Origin: Acidaminococcus sp.
GTDB lineage: Bacteria; Bacillota; Negativicutes; Acidaminococcales; Acidaminococcaceae
Assembly (NCBI GenBank): GCA_022482815.1
Contig: JAKVOM010000001.1
Span: forward strand, 1,054,001-1,118,000
Direction: 5' to 3'
Length of the DNA: 64,000 bases
How positions within the stretch are numbered: the first letter of the stretch is position 1; each line of letters begins with the position of its first letter. Positions 1-8,693 of the stretch are shown here, in pieces. A program made the translations under genes and the position numbers. The notes under the pieces are model-generated. The model was not told where the DNA came from. It saw only the letters and a list, made by a program, of their open reading frames with translations, and did not search any database.

Positions 1-58
1 CACGTTCCCATGGTTTCGGCAAAAGGGATACATCATTAATTGAAAAGAGGCCTTTATC

Positions 59-949
59 ATGAAAATAGGTTTTTTGGGAATGGGTGTCATGGGCGGTCCG
101 ATGTCCATGAATGTGGTGAAGAAATGTGGCTGCGAAGTTTTGGGGTATGATGTGGTACCCGATCATATGAAAGGGTTTATCAGTGCTGGTGGTAAGGCTG
201 TCAAAGATCCCGTTGAAATCTACAAAAACTGCGATATCATCATGCAGATTTTGCCGACTCATCCTATAATTATTAATTCTATTGAGCAGGCAGTCACCTA
301 CGGGAAACCCGGTAATATCATCATCGACCTTTCTTCTACGGCACCTCATATTATCCAGGAGTTATATGAGAAGGTTAAAGCAGCGAAGATGTTTCTCCTG
401 GATTCGCCTGTCAGCGGTGGAAATCCGGCAGCTATTGCCGGTACACTGGCCATCATGACAGGCGGTGATAAGGAAGCGTATGATAAGGTCGAGAAATATC
501 TGGCCTGCATGGGAAATCCGGTCTATGTAGGCAAGAGCGGCAGCGGGGACGTTACGAAACTCGTAAATAACATGATTGCCGGGGCTTACATGGTAGCCAT
601 TGCCGAAGGGTATGCCTTTGCAGCAAAAGCCGGCATCGATCTTCAGACAACCTTTGAAGCGACACGCTGTGGATTTGCCGGCGGGCCTGTCTACGATAAT
701 AAGGTTCCTAAAATCATCCATCGCGACTATACGCCGGGAGCACGCATTGCCGTACACCGGAAGGATATCATCAATGCTAAGCATTATGCCCATAAGCTTG
801 ATATTGATACGCCAATGACCGACGTTGTGCTTCTGGTCATGGACTGGATGAACGATAACGGTCATATTGATGAAGATCAGGCCGCTATGGTCAAGTATTT
901 TGAAGACAAGATGGATGTGAAAGTGGGATCCGGTCCTGAAAAGAAATAA
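59..949 (+). CDS. garR: 2-hydroxy-3-oxopropionate reductase / 3-hydroxyisobutyrate dehydrogenase family
   Basis: NAD(P)-dependent beta-hydroxyacid dehydrogenase of 296 residues, the usual family length. The N-terminus carries the Rossmann motif GFLGMGVMGGPM (residues 4-15). The substrate-binding stretch DSPVSGGNPAA lies near residue 116, and the catalytic lysine is in TKLVNNM near residue 170. Family members interconvert tartronate semialdehyde and glycerate or act on 3-hydroxyisobutyrate, and sequence alone does not settle which. A glycerate 2-kinase at 35.8 kb would fit tartronate semialdehyde reductase, but the two genes are not linked. The gene stands alone, with an AGGCC-type ribosome site before ATG 59 and a strong terminator at 1004-1042. 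The symbol is tentative. Confidence 0.85.
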   Translation: MKIGFLGMGVMGGPMSMNVVKKCGCEVLGYDVVPDHMKGFISAGGKAVKDPVEIYKNCDIIMQILPTHPIIINSIEQAVTYGKPGNIIIDLSSTAPHIIQELYEKVKAAKMFLLDSPVSGGNPAAIAGTLAIMTGGDKEAYDKVEKYLACMGNPVYVGKSGSGDVTKLVNNMIAGAYMVAIAEGYAFAAKAGIDLQTTFEATRCGFAGGPVYDNKVPKIIHRDYTPGARIAVHRKDIINAKHYAHKLDIDTPMTDVVLLVMDWMNDNGHIDEDQAAMVKYFEDKMDVKVGSGPEKK

Positions 950-1003
950 TCCGTTATGCGGTTACGCATTTTTCATCTCTCTTCTCTCATCTCCTACTTT
1001 GGC

Positions 1004-1042
1004 AAAAAGGATCGCCGCTAATAGTTTGCGGCGGTCCTTTTT
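1004..1042 (+). terminator. Intrinsic terminator after the dehydrogenase gene
   Basis: A near-perfect hairpin pairs AAAAAGGATCGCCGC (1004-1018) with GCGGCGGTCCTTTTT (1028-1042) and ends in a T run. It lies 55 bases after the stop codon of the dehydrogenase gene. Confidence 0.85.
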
Positions 1043-1304
1043 GTATATGTACCAGTGAAAATATAAAAAATTAGAGACAAGTGTCTCTACTGGAAAGAAA
1101 CTTATCCACTATAAATTGCCTATATTATTGCAGAATATGAATAAAAGTGAAATATTGTTTACAATAATGTAAATATAGAAAAATTGAGAAAAAAGATTTT
1201 TTAAAAGAAAATTGCTAGGATTCATGCGGGTTTGAGCCATATTTACCGAAAAAATAGAAAAATAAACACTGGTATTTATTTTTGAGATACGCTACAATGC
1301 AGGT

Positions 1305-1955
1305 AAAGAAAGACGAAATCGCAAAAGGTTCTGCTCCTTCAGTTATTGGGGAGCAAAAAGAACGAGATGGGAGCGAGTCCAATGGGCAGCGATAGCAAGT
1401 AACCACAGGAAGTTTAAACCGATAGGAGGTTTTCTTATGGTTATGTTCAATGGGATTCCAAGGTACATGTTGGAAGAACATTAAGAAGGGAGATAGTCCA
1501 ATGGGCCAGGAAATGGGTGGTCGCGAATTGTGATCACAAAGGATACGAAGAATCCGAACGAGACGAGTTTTCAGAAGTAAACCTCTAAAGAGAGGAACGT
1601 GACGGGGTTTAGTCCCGATGTGGAAATAATTTCAAGTGGTTCTTCTTACAACTGAATAGCGAACGAATGTCTATGGTTGGTAAGCAGGCGAGGAGATGAT
1701 CCAGCGTCTTTCATCCCGAGCGGATGAATGCAGTTCTGATGATTTATCGACCGATATCTCAGCTAAGGCGGATATCGACGTGGAAGATAGATCGGTTGTC
1801 CTGGAAGCTTGCGGGCAGCCAGAGATTAAAAGAAGGGAATGAGTCCGAAATACAATGCAGGATAGTGAAATCGAGTCAATAAATTTGCGATTGGGTTTTT
1901 CGAGTGAAGAAATCTGATCGGCCGATGAGTCAGTCGGCCGGTCAGATTTTTTATT
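1305..1955 (+). ncRNA. Candidate large structured non-coding RNA (about 650 nt)
   Basis: No plausible protein is encoded here, yet the sequence is rich in local stems and ends in a strong terminator. Hairpins seen by eye include TGCTCC 1332-1337 with GGAGCA 1350-1355; CCTCT 1582-1586 with AGAGG 1591-1595; CGGG 1603-1606 with CCCG 1614-1617; TTCATCC 1710-1716 with GGATGAA 1722-1728; and CGATATC 1752-1758 with GATATCG 1771-1777. A motif of the form GGGA-N3/4-AGTCC recurs three times (1369-1380, 1488-1499, 1835-1846). A possible -10 box TACAAT lies at 1293-1298 with a poor -35. Size and complexity recall the OLE, ROOL and GOLLD classes of giant bacterial RNAs. I cannot assign it to any of them by eye. 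The 5' end is approximate. Confidence 0.6.
1911..1950 (+). terminator. Intrinsic terminator of the large RNA
   Basis: A fifteen-base stem, AATCTGATCGGCCGA (1911-1925) with TCGGCCGGTCAGATT (1934-1948), has only G-U irregularities and runs into TTTTTTATT. No protein-coding gene precedes it within 900 bases, so it most likely ends the untranslated transcript upstream. Confidence 0.85.
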
Positions 1956-1965
1956 AGTTAAGTCA

Positions 1966-2143
1966 AACCTTTAGGTTTGACTATCCTCTGCCACCTCCTT
2001 CCACGAAGTCGGAAGGAGGAGAATCACGAAGTGATGGAGGATAGCCTCTGGCTCAAACCTTTAGGTTTGACCATCTCCTGCCACCTTCTTCCACGAAGTC
2101 GGAAGGAGAATCACGAAGTGATGGAGGATAGCCTCTGATCCAA
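1966..2143. repeat. Two tandem CACGAAGT-type hairpin repeats
   Basis: Two imperfect direct copies (about 1966-2053 and 2054-2138). Each begins with the palindrome CAAACCTTTAGGTTTG, then carries a hairpin of CCTCCTTCC and GGAAGGAGG around ACGAAGT, then a smaller hairpin ATCACGAAGTGAT, and ends GGAGGATAG. The second copy is slightly shortened. The same hairpin core occurs twice next to the insertion sequence at 47.37-47.58 kb. This looks like a REP- or MITE-like intergenic family; it codes for nothing. Confidence 0.8.
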
Positions 2144-2212
2144 ACCAAAAGAAGCGGGAAAGAAAACCATCCTCTCTTTCCCACTATTTTTGCTTGGGGT
2201 TAAAAATTTGCT

Positions 2213-2330
2213 ATTTATAAGTTCAAAGAAAAATGCCTTAGTCATTTTTCTTCCACGGGCGGACGGCGGAATGCGGAAAGCGAGAAGAAGGGGCTGTGAA
2301 ATAATGCGCATACATTATTTCACAGCCCCT
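2213..2330. repeat. Composite intergenic repeat with GGGGCTGTGAAATA terminator hairpin
   Basis: The segment TTTATAAGTTCAAAGAAAAA (2213 onward), followed by a GGGCGGACGGCGGAA-type stretch, leads into a hairpin GGGGCTGTGAAATAATG (2290-2306) with CATTATTTCACAGCCCC (2313-2329). The same arrangement recurs at 34386-34504 and 39990-40097. The hairpin alone recurs at 20836-20875 and 32808-32846. It sits at the 3' end of the BASS transporter gene and can terminate transcripts in either direction. Confidence 0.8.
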
Positions 2331-2346
2331 TCTTAAGTTCTTGTTA

Positions 2347-3360
2347 TTATGCTTGCTGAGTCTGAGCTTCTTCTACTTCAGTGTCCTTCCCATAGTCTGG
2401 ATCAAAGCGCGGGTTCAGATAGTTCTGGTACAGCCATGCAAGCAGTGCACCGGAAATATTATGCCAAGCGGAGAAAATAGCGCCCGGAACCGTTGCGGTC
2501 GGCATAGAAGCAAAGTGGGCTTTGGCAAGACCAACGGCAAGGCCGGAGTTCTGCATACCGACTTCGATGGAAAGAGCCACTGCTTTTTTCCACGGCATGC
2601 CCACAAAATGAGCTACGGCAAAACCAAGGGCATATCCCAGGCAGTTATGCAGGATAACAACGAGGAAGATGATGCCGACGTTGGCAAGAATAGCTGCCTT
2701 GCTGCCGCCGATAACACCGGCAATGATCAGGGAAATAGCCAGTGCGGAAACAGCCGGCGTATAATCCGTGGCGACCGCCGCCAGTTTTGGCAGGAAGGTT
2801 CTCAGAGCAACACCGAGGCAAATCGGCAGGATAACGATTTGGATGATACTGATGAACATGCCTACAGGGTCAAAGCTGATGCGCTGACCAATCAGCAGAT
2901 AAGTAATGGCCGGGGTCAGAATCGGAGAGAGCAGCGTGGAAACACTCGTCATCGTCACGGACAGGGCCAGGTCACCATTACTCATGTAGGTGATGACGTT
3001 GGAGGACGTACCGCCGGGGCAGGTTCCGACAAGGACAACGCCTACGGTCAGAGCGGGCGGCAGCTGGAACAGCGTAGCCAGGACATAGGCCAGGAACGGC
3101 ATAATGAAGAACTGGGCAACGGCTCCAAGAAAGACGTCTTTAGGGCGCTTCAATACAAGCACGAAGTCTTGAAGAGAAAGCGTGGTACCCATACCAAACA
3201 TAACGATGCCAAGCAGCAGGCTCAGCACGGAGACACCGCCGACTTTTCCAAGTACCCAACGAAAGCTTGCCGGAGAGACAAAGCCGAGGATGAGGAATAT
3301 CACGGCCATAACACCAAAATACTTACTGATCATTGCACATAGCTTTTTCATATCCATCAA
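2347..3360 (-). CDS. BASS-family sodium symporter (bile acid:Na+ / keto acid type)
   Basis: Inner-membrane transporter of 337 residues with about ten hydrophobic segments. It carries the family signatures GVVLVGTCPGGTSSNVIT (near residue 106) and EVGMQNSGLAVGLA (near residue 266), which form the sodium and substrate site. It lies 17 bases downstream of ilvD on the same strand with no terminator between, so it is very likely cotranscribed under the ilvD T-box. Known BASS proteins move bile acids, ketopantoate (PanS), pyruvate and other organic acids. From the operon I infer a branched-chain keto acid or related acid as substrate, without direct evidence. Charged residues cluster at the C-terminus. 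ATG 3360 or 3354 could start the protein. Confidence 0.85.
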   Translation of the reverse strand: MMDMKKLCAMISKYFGVMAVIFLILGFVSPASFRWVLGKVGGVSVLSLLLGIVMFGMGTTLSLQDFVLVLKRPKDVFLGAVAQFFIMPFLAYVLATLFQLPPALTVGVVLVGTCPGGTSSNVITYMSNGDLALSVTMTSVSTLLSPILTPAITYLLIGQRISFDPVGMFISIIQIVILPICLGVALRTFLPKLAAVATDYTPAVSALAISLIIAGVIGGSKAAILANVGIIFLVVILHNCLGYALGFAVAHFVGMPWKKAVALSIEVGMQNSGLAVGLAKAHFASMPTATVPGAIFSAWHNISGALLAWLYQNYLNPRFDPDYGKDTEVEEAQTQQA

Positions 3361-3377
3361 ATCTTCTTTCTAAAATC

Positions 3378-5030
3378 TTATTTCAGCACAGCACCCGTAT
3401 TGGCTGAAGTAACGAGGCGTGCGTAGCGGGAAAGATATCCCGTTTTTACTTTAGGTTCAGGCTGCTTCCAGGCAGCTTTTCTTCTGGCCAGTTCTGCATC
3501 GTCTACGAGCAGTTCCAGCTTGCGGTTCGGTACATCGACGAGGATGCGGTCACCGTCTTTAATGAGGGCAATCGGGCCGCCTTCCATGGCTTCCGGGGAA
3601 ATATGGCCGACGCAGGCACCACGGCTGGCACCGGAGAAACGTCCATCTGTAAGGAGGGCGACTTTAAGGCCCATACCGGTAATTACGGCAGTCGGGTTCA
3701 GCATTTCTCTCATGCCAGGACCGCCTTTAGGACCTTCGTAGCGGATGACGACTACGTTGCCTTCCTTGATTTCACCGCCCGTAATAGCCTTGATGGCAGC
3801 TTCTTCGGAATCATAGCACTTAGCAGTGCCTTCATAGGTCAGGAGATCCGGTTCAACAGCACTTTCCTTGATGACAGCACCGTCCGGAGCCAGGTTGCCT
3901 TTCAGGATGGCGATACCGCCCTTCTTCATGTACGGATTTTCGACGGAGTGAATCACTTCAGGATTTTCAATCTTGGCATTGGCAATACGGTCGGCTACCG
4001 TGCCCGTTACCGTCTTGCAGTCGGTGTGGATGAGGCCCAGCTTGGTCAGTTCCTTCATGATTGCGGGGATACCGCCTGCTTCGTCCAGATCCTGCATGTG
4101 ATAGGTGCCGCCGGGGCTCATTTTCGTGAGGTAAACGGCACGACGGCTGATTTCATCAAAGAGGGAGAGCGGCAGATCTACACCTGCTTCGTGAGCAATG
4201 GCCGGCAGGTGCAGCACCGTGTTGGTGGAACCGCCGATAGCCATATCTACGGCAATGGCATTCTTGAAAGCGTCCAGTGTCATGATATCGCGCGGACGGA
4301 TATCGTTTTTCACGAGGTCCATAATGACATGACCTGCTTGTTTTGCCAGAATGCGGCGGCGTCCGGAGTAAGCGGCAGGAATAGTGCCGTTGCCGGGAAG
4401 GCCCATACCCAGGACTTCAGTCAGGCAGTTCATGGTGTTAGCCGTGAAAAGTCCGGCGCAGGAACCGCAGCCAGGGCAGGCGCGGAATTCCATGGCTTCC
4501 ATTTCCTCCGCGGAAAGCTGGCCGGATTCGTATTTACCGGCGGCTTCAAACATTGTGCTGACACTGATGTTTTTACCCTTCCAGCGTCCTGCCAGCATAG
4601 GACCGCCGCTGACGACTACGGCAGGAATGTTAAGACGGCCGGCTGCCATCAGCATGCCCGGAACGATTTTATCGCAGTTCGGAATCAGTACGAGACCATC
4701 AAAGGCATGACCATTTGCCATCGCTTCAATAGAGTCGCAAATCAGTTCGCGGCTGGCCAGGGGATATTTCATTCCGTCGTGGCCCATGGCAATACCATCG
4801 CAAATGGCAATGGCCGGGAACTCAACCGGCATACCGCCGGCAGCAGCAACTCCCAGCTTGACAGCTTCGGCAATTTCACGCAGATGACCATGACCAGGAA
4901 CAATTTCATTGAAGGCATCTACAATACCAATCATTGGCTTTGCGAGTTCCTCATTGGAATATCCCATAGCATGGAACAGGCTGCGGTGAGCAGAACGGGT
5001 ACTTCCTTTTTTAGCAATGTCGCTTCTCAT
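3378..5030 (-). CDS. ilvD: Dihydroxy-acid dehydratase
   Basis: Converts 2,3-dihydroxy-isovalerate and 2,3-dihydroxy-3-methylvalerate to the keto acid precursors of valine and isoleucine, using an iron-sulfur cluster. The full-length protein has 550 residues. Visible hallmarks are [13 protein letters not shown] near residue 117, the cysteine-rich [19 protein letters not shown] near residue 185, and [15 protein letters not shown] near residue 462. A T-box leader lies directly upstream on the same strand, which makes expression depend on tRNA charging, probably tRNA-Ile. The BASS transporter follows after 17 bases. No other ilv gene is in the window, so this copy is separate from the rest of the pathway. 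Confidence 0.97.
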   Translation of the reverse strand: MRSDIAKKGSTRSAHRSLFHAMGYSNEELAKPMIGIVDAFNEIVPGHGHLREIAEAVKLGVAAAGGMPVEFPAIAICDGIAMGHDGMKYPLASRELICDSIEAMANGHAFDGLVLIPNCDKIVPGMLMAAGRLNIPAVVVSGGPMLAGRWKGKNISVSTMFEAAGKYESGQLSAEEMEAMEFRACPGCGSCAGLFTANTMNCLTEVLGMGLPGNGTIPAAYSGRRRILAKQAGHVIMDLVKNDIRPRDIMTLDAFKNAIAVDMAIGGSTNTVLHLPAIAHEAGVDLPLSLFDEISRRAVYLTKMSPGGTYHMQDLDEAGGIPAIMKELTKLGLIHTDCKTVTGTVADRIANAKIENPEVIHSVENPYMKKGGIAILKGNLAPDGAVIKESAVEPDLLTYEGTAKCYDSEEAAIKAITGGEIKEGNVVVIRYEGPKGGPGMREMLNPTAVITGMGLKVALLTDGRFSGASRGACVGHISPEAMEGGPIALIKDGDRILVDVPNRKLELLVDDAELARRKAAWKQPEPKVKTGYLSRYARLVTSANTGAVLK

Positions 5031-5065
5031 ATAAATCCTCCTTCAGATTTTTATAGATCAGGCTA

Positions 5066-5345
5066 TAAAAAAAGTCCCTCACATGATTGTGAGGGACGAA
5101 TTAACCGCGGTACCACCCTGATTCCTGACTGCGTAAGCGGTCAGGCACTTGCTGCGTACTAACATACGCGTTTCTGATAACGGGGAACAGCCGGCGGTGC
5201 TTACTGGGTTCAGCACCGATCCTCCAGGATGATTTTCGTTTACTTTCGAAGACCGATTTCCACCTTACATCGGCTCTCTGCGCTTCGTTTCGAGTAAATT
5301 ACTTTTCCCTTCACGGGATCTTGCTTCTTAAGTTAACGATAACTA
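5066..5345 (-). promoter_or_regulatory. T-box leader of ilvD
   Basis: On the minus strand the 15-base T-box core AGGGTGGTACCGCGG (5119-5105) is followed by a terminator hairpin, GTCCCTCACA with TGTGAGGGAC and seven T (5097-5066). Upstream lies a stem I region with the GA motif AGAGA and the distal element GGTGGAAATCGG. The likely specifier region reads GAAAATCATCC (about 5237-5227). Both overlapping candidate codons are ATC, matching isoleucine tRNA. Uncharged tRNA binding would stabilise the antiterminator and allow ilvD and the downstream transporter to be transcribed. Confidence 0.93.
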
Positions 5346-5459
5346 TTTTATAGAGTCTCCTATTTTTTGTCAACTAAAAAATTATTAAAAAAATATTTTT
5401 GGGCAGATTGTAATAATGGAAACAGAAAATGTATGCAATATTCATAATGACTTTTTTAA

Positions 5460-5690
5460 ACAGGTGTAAAAAGCTAGAAAGTCTATCACCGGTAGAATAC
5501 GTCCACTGCAGTTATACGTACTAAAACCATAAGCTATTTCCCATCGGCAGGAAATGCCGAGGCAGCATTTTTTTGAGGAACGGTCAAATTATACGCTGCC
5601 GGCAGATGATTTTTACTTTCTTCAGCTAGGACTCATACAGTCCCTGTCAGGAGTTGCTCAATCTGCATTGACCTCTCTACCAATATAAAG
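5460..5690 (+). promoter_or_regulatory. Structured region upstream of dapF, unassigned leader
   Basis: The 400 bases between the ilvD T-box and dapF hold several pairable segments: TCGGCA-GGAAA-TGCCGA (about 5543-5559), GAGGCAGC with a later GCTGCCGGC (about 5558-5606), GACT-CATAC-AGTC, and CCAATATAAAGTAGAATTGG just before dapF. A T run follows GCAGCA at 5570, as in a conditional terminator. The mutually exclusive pairings suggest a regulatory leader. Some blocks (GCCGAGGC, and a later GCTGCCGGC) recall the lysine riboswitch core, but the other lysine motifs are not recognisable, so no class is assigned. Confidence 0.35.
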
Positions 5691-5746
5691 TAGAATTGGA
5701 AGATAACCAGTTATTTTCTACTAAATAATGAGGAGACATTCTGATT

Positions 5747-6622
5747 ATGAAATTACATTTTACAAAAATGCACGGCTGCGGCAACGACTATGTCTATGTG
5801 AACTGCATGGATAAGATGCTGCCGAATCCGGGTAAAATTTCCGAATATGTAAGCCCGCGGCACCTTTCAGTGGGATCAGACGGACTTATCTGCATCTGCC
5901 CGTCTGATAAGGCTGATTTTCGTATGCGCATGTTTAACGCCGATGCCTCCGAAGGCAAGATGTGCGGCAATGGTTCCCGCTGCGTGGCAAAGTATGTCTA
6001 TGATAAAGGCCTGACGGACAAAACGACGATTACCCTGGAAACGCTGAGCGGCATCAAGACGATTGCCATGAATGTGGAGGAAGGTAAGGTTACCGAGGCT
6101 ATGGTGGATATGGGTGAACCGATTACGGATACGCCCTCTATTCCGATGCGGTGGGACAAGCCGCAATGCCTCAATGAAGAGATTGAAGTCGAATTTGAAG
6201 GTAAAAAACTAAAAATTCGCGGCACGGCCGTATCTATGGGAAATCCGCATTTCGTCACGGTTGTGGATGACGTGGACAAGGCCCCTGTTACGACGCTCGG
6301 ACCGATCATTGAGCACTCTTCCTGGTTCCCGGAACGAGTCAACGTGGAGTTTGTACAGATCATTGATAAGAATCACGTGAAGTTCCGCGTCTGGGAACGC
6401 GGCAGCGGTGAAACCTATGCCTGCGGAACCGGTGCCTGTGCGGTGGCATATACCATGGTTACACTGGGACTTGCCGGTAAAAGGGATAAATTTTTGGAAG
6501 TCGGTGTTCTCGGCGGTACTTTGAAGCTGAAATATGGCAGCGATGGGCATATGATGATGCGGGGTCCTGCCACTACCGTCTATGAGGGTGAAATGGAAAT
6601 TCCTGACGAACTGCTTAAGTAG
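5747..6622 (+). CDS. dapF: Diaminopimelate epimerase
   Basis: Interconverts LL- and meso-diaminopimelate, the last step before meso-DAP enters peptidoglycan or is decarboxylated to lysine. The 291 residues match the family length. The two catalytic cysteines are visible in MCGNGSRC (near residue 75) and YACGTGAC (near residue 228), and the N-terminal F-x-K-M-H-G-C-G-N-D-Y signature is intact. Ribosome site AATGAGGAG precedes ATG 5747. The next gene on the same strand is dapL, which makes the substrate LL-DAP, so the two consecutive steps are neighbours with a 219-base gap. Confidence 0.97.
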   Translation: MKLHFTKMHGCGNDYVYVNCMDKMLPNPGKISEYVSPRHLSVGSDGLICICPSDKADFRMRMFNADASEGKMCGNGSRCVAKYVYDKGLTDKTTITLETLSGIKTIAMNVEEGKVTEAMVDMGEPITDTPSIPMRWDKPQCLNEEIEVEFEGKKLKIRGTAVSMGNPHFVTVVDDVDKAPVTTLGPIIEHSSWFPERVNVEFVQIIDKNHVKFRVWERGSGETYACGTGACAVAYTMVTLGLAGKRDKFLEVGVLGGTLKLKYGSDGHMMMRGPATTVYEGEMEIPDELLK

Positions 6623-6841
6623 GGGCAAGTTCGCGGCAGGATAGGGAAAAAAGTCTTGTCAGGTTCCTCTGAAAGACACAAAGTAAGAAAATCCTGCAAC
6701 CTTTTTGTGATTTTTTGTTTAATTGATTTGAAATCACGTTCTTCTTCTTATATAATGTAAAAAGCTGTAAAGCGATAACGTTAGTTAATCGAAACGATGT
6801 GTTTCCGTACAGCCAGTGAAAATGTGAGGGGGATTTGTTTT

Positions 6842-8041
6842 ATGGCATTAGTGAATGGTAACTATGCAAATTTGAAGGAAAGCTATCTTTTTTCTGATAT
6901 TGCAAAACGCGTTGCCGAATTTTCGGCAGCTCATCCCGATAAAAAAATCATTAAAATGGGGATTGGCGACGTAACGCTGCCGCTGGCCCCGACGGTCATC
7001 AAAGCCATGCAAAAAGCCGTTGAGGAAATGGGCCATAAAGAGACCTTCCGCGGATATGGTCCTGAGCAGGGCTATGATTTTCTGCACGAAGCTATCCAGG
7101 CATATTATGCCCGCCATGGTGTTGAAATCGGCACAAAGGAAATCTTCATCAGTGATGGTGCCAAAAGTGACTGCGGCAACTTGACCGACCTTTTCGATGA
7201 CAGCAATGTGATTTTGCTTCCGGATCCTGTGTATCCTGTATATGCAGATACGAACATCATGCGCGGCCGCAAAATCCTGTACATGAACGGCACTCCGGAA
7301 AACAATTTCCTGCCCATGCCGGATCCCAGCGTAAAAGCTGACATTATTTATCTGTGCTCCCCGAATAACCCGACCGGTGCTGCTTACAACCTGGAACAGC
7401 TCACTGAATGGGTAAAGTACGCCAAGGCTAATGACGCCATCATTCTGTTTGATGCAGCTTATGAAGCCTTTATCACGGATAAAGACATGCCGCACAGCAT
7501 TTTTGCCGTTCCTGGCGCGAAGGACTGCGCTATTGAAACTTGTTCTTTCTCCAAGACGGCCGGCTTTACTGGCGTGCGCTGCGGCTACACCATCGTTCCG
7601 GAAAATCTGACACGTAAGTCTCCGGAAGGCAAGGAACTGAATCTTAACAAAATGTGGCTCCGTCGCCAGACTACGAAGTTCAACGGTGTAAACTACATTG
7701 TGCAGCGCGGCGGTGAAGCGGCTATGCAGCCGGAAGGCGAAAAGGAATGCCAGGAGATGCTGGCCTATTATCGTGAAAATGCCAGAATCATGATGCAGAC
7801 CTTTGATAAGAAGGGTTACACGTACTACGGCGGTAAGTATTCTCCGTACGTCTGGCTGAAGTGCCCGAACAACATGAAGAGCTGGGAATATTTTGATTAT
7901 CTGCTGAATAAACTGGCTATCGTTGGCACGCCCGGAGCCGGATTTGGTAAGATGGGCGAAGGCTATCTGCGTCTGACGGCTTTCGGAAGCCGGGAAGGCA
8001 CAATTGAAGCTATGCAAAGAATTGAAAAAGATAGCTTATAA
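6842..8041 (+). CDS. dapL: LL-diaminopimelate aminotransferase
   Basis: PLP-dependent fold-type I aminotransferase that converts tetrahydrodipicolinate directly to LL-diaminopimelate, bypassing the succinylase and acetylase routes. It has 399 residues. The start is set at ATG 6842 because GAGGGGGA lies just upstream; the longer reading frame from 6797 adds an unconserved extension. Visible features are GIGDVTLPLAP near residue 40, YLCSPNNPTGAAY near residue 172, and the PLP lysine in CSFSKTAGFTGVRCGY near residue 237. It follows dapF, and a small exported protein gene starts 40 bases later. Confidence 0.96.
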   Translation: MALVNGNYANLKESYLFSDIAKRVAEFSAAHPDKKIIKMGIGDVTLPLAPTVIKAMQKAVEEMGHKETFRGYGPEQGYDFLHEAIQAYYARHGVEIGTKEIFISDGAKSDCGNLTDLFDDSNVILLPDPVYPVYADTNIMRGRKILYMNGTPENNFLPMPDPSVKADIIYLCSPNNPTGAAYNLEQLTEWVKYAKANDAIILFDAAYEAFITDKDMPHSIFAVPGAKDCAIETCSFSKTAGFTGVRCGYTIVPENLTRKSPEGKELNLNKMWLRRQTTKFNGVNYIVQRGGEAAMQPEGEKECQEMLAYYRENARIMMQTFDKKGYTYYGGKYSPYVWLKCPNNMKSWEYFDYLLNKLAIVGTPGAGFGKMGEGYLRLTAFGSREGTIEAMQRIEKDSL

Positions 8042-8081
8042 GACTATAATTAAGAAAGATTAGTCAGAAAGGATGAGTTCC

Positions 8082-8531
8082 ATGAAAAAAATCGTAGCTT
8101 TATTGATGATGGTTCTGTCTCTGGGCTTCTCCAGTCTTGGTTTTGCCAGCCCTGCCAGCGACACCCTGGCAAAAGAGGAAGAAGCTGTTAATGCTGTAAT
8201 GAAAGTCCTGACGACGAATGCTCCGCTTAGCTCTGCTCAGCCGTATTTTTCCGATGACCTCAAGAAAAAATTTGATGAAAAGACCCTGGCTAATATGAAG
8301 AAGAGCATTGATGAACAAATCGGTGATATTTCCGATCTGCACCTGGTTGTTCTCGAAAAGGCTCCTGAAGCTGACCGCCTGATCTATGCCGGCAAGGCTA
8401 AGAAAGCTCCGGCTGTCCGCACGGTTGTCGTTTTCCAGACCAAAGGTAAGAAACCTCTGATGGAAGGCGTTAGCGTAATGACGGCTGATGTCAAGAAGCA
8501 AGCTAACCAAAATCAAAAGACGACTAAATAA
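8082..8531 (+). CDS. Small exported protein, DUF3887-like
   Basis: A protein of 149 residues with a clear signal peptide: MKKIVALLMMVLSLGF, then a hydrophobic stretch and a cleavage-like FASPAS near residue 22. The mature part is a short alpha-beta domain rich in lysine and alanine that resembles the DUF3887 type of small periplasmic domain. The function is unknown. ATG 8082 is preferred to ATG 8073 because AAAGG ends at 8072 and gives normal spacing. The gene lies 40 bases after dapL and before a strong terminator, so it is probably the last gene of that transcript. Confidence 0.75.
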   Translation: MKKIVALLMMVLSLGFSSLGFASPASDTLAKEEEAVNAVMKVLTTNAPLSSAQPYFSDDLKKKFDEKTLANMKKSIDEQIGDISDLHLVVLEKAPEADRLIYAGKAKKAPAVRTVVVFQTKGKKPLMEGVSVMTADVKKQANQNQKTTK

Positions 8532-8545
8532 TTTTGGTAAATTAC

Positions 8546-8580
8546 AAAGAGGCTGACGCAAAGCTGTGTCAGCCTCTTTT
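8546..8580 (+). terminator. Intrinsic terminator after dapL and the exported protein gene
   Basis: AAGAGGCTGAC (8547-8557) pairs with GTCAGCCTCTT (8568-8578) and is followed by a T run. Confidence 0.85.
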
Positions 8581-8593
8581 GTGGTTCTATAGT

Positions 8594-8640
8594 AAAAAGT
8601 GGAGTGAGGAAAGAGACAGGCTTTCCTCACTCCACTTTTT
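8594..8640 (-). terminator. Bidirectional hairpin terminator
   Basis: AAAAAGTGGAGTGAGGAAAG (8594-8613) is perfectly complementary to 8621-8640, giving a 20-base stem with A and T tracts on both sides. It lies between converging genes and can end the minus-strand DUF6485 transcript as well as plus-strand read-through. Confidence 0.85.
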
Positions 8641-8693
8641 GTAAAAATCACATCAAATCCCTGCCATGGTAAAAATTTAAATCTCCGTTCTAT

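Noticed and set aside
1215-1481. 88-codon minus-strand frame and other short frames over the large RNA region
   Set aside because: No ribosome site or protein-like composition, and the frame overlaps the structured RNA candidate and its promoter.
3603-5162. Long antisense open frame (519 codons) over ilvD and its leader
   Set aside because: It lies opposite a certain gene, crosses the T-box leader, has no ribosome site and shows no domain; it is a by-product of codon structure on the other strand.
5460-5690. Lysine riboswitch upstream of dapF
   Set aside because: Only fragments of the consensus are visible and the order of helices does not fit convincingly on either strand, so it is listed only as an unassigned leader.
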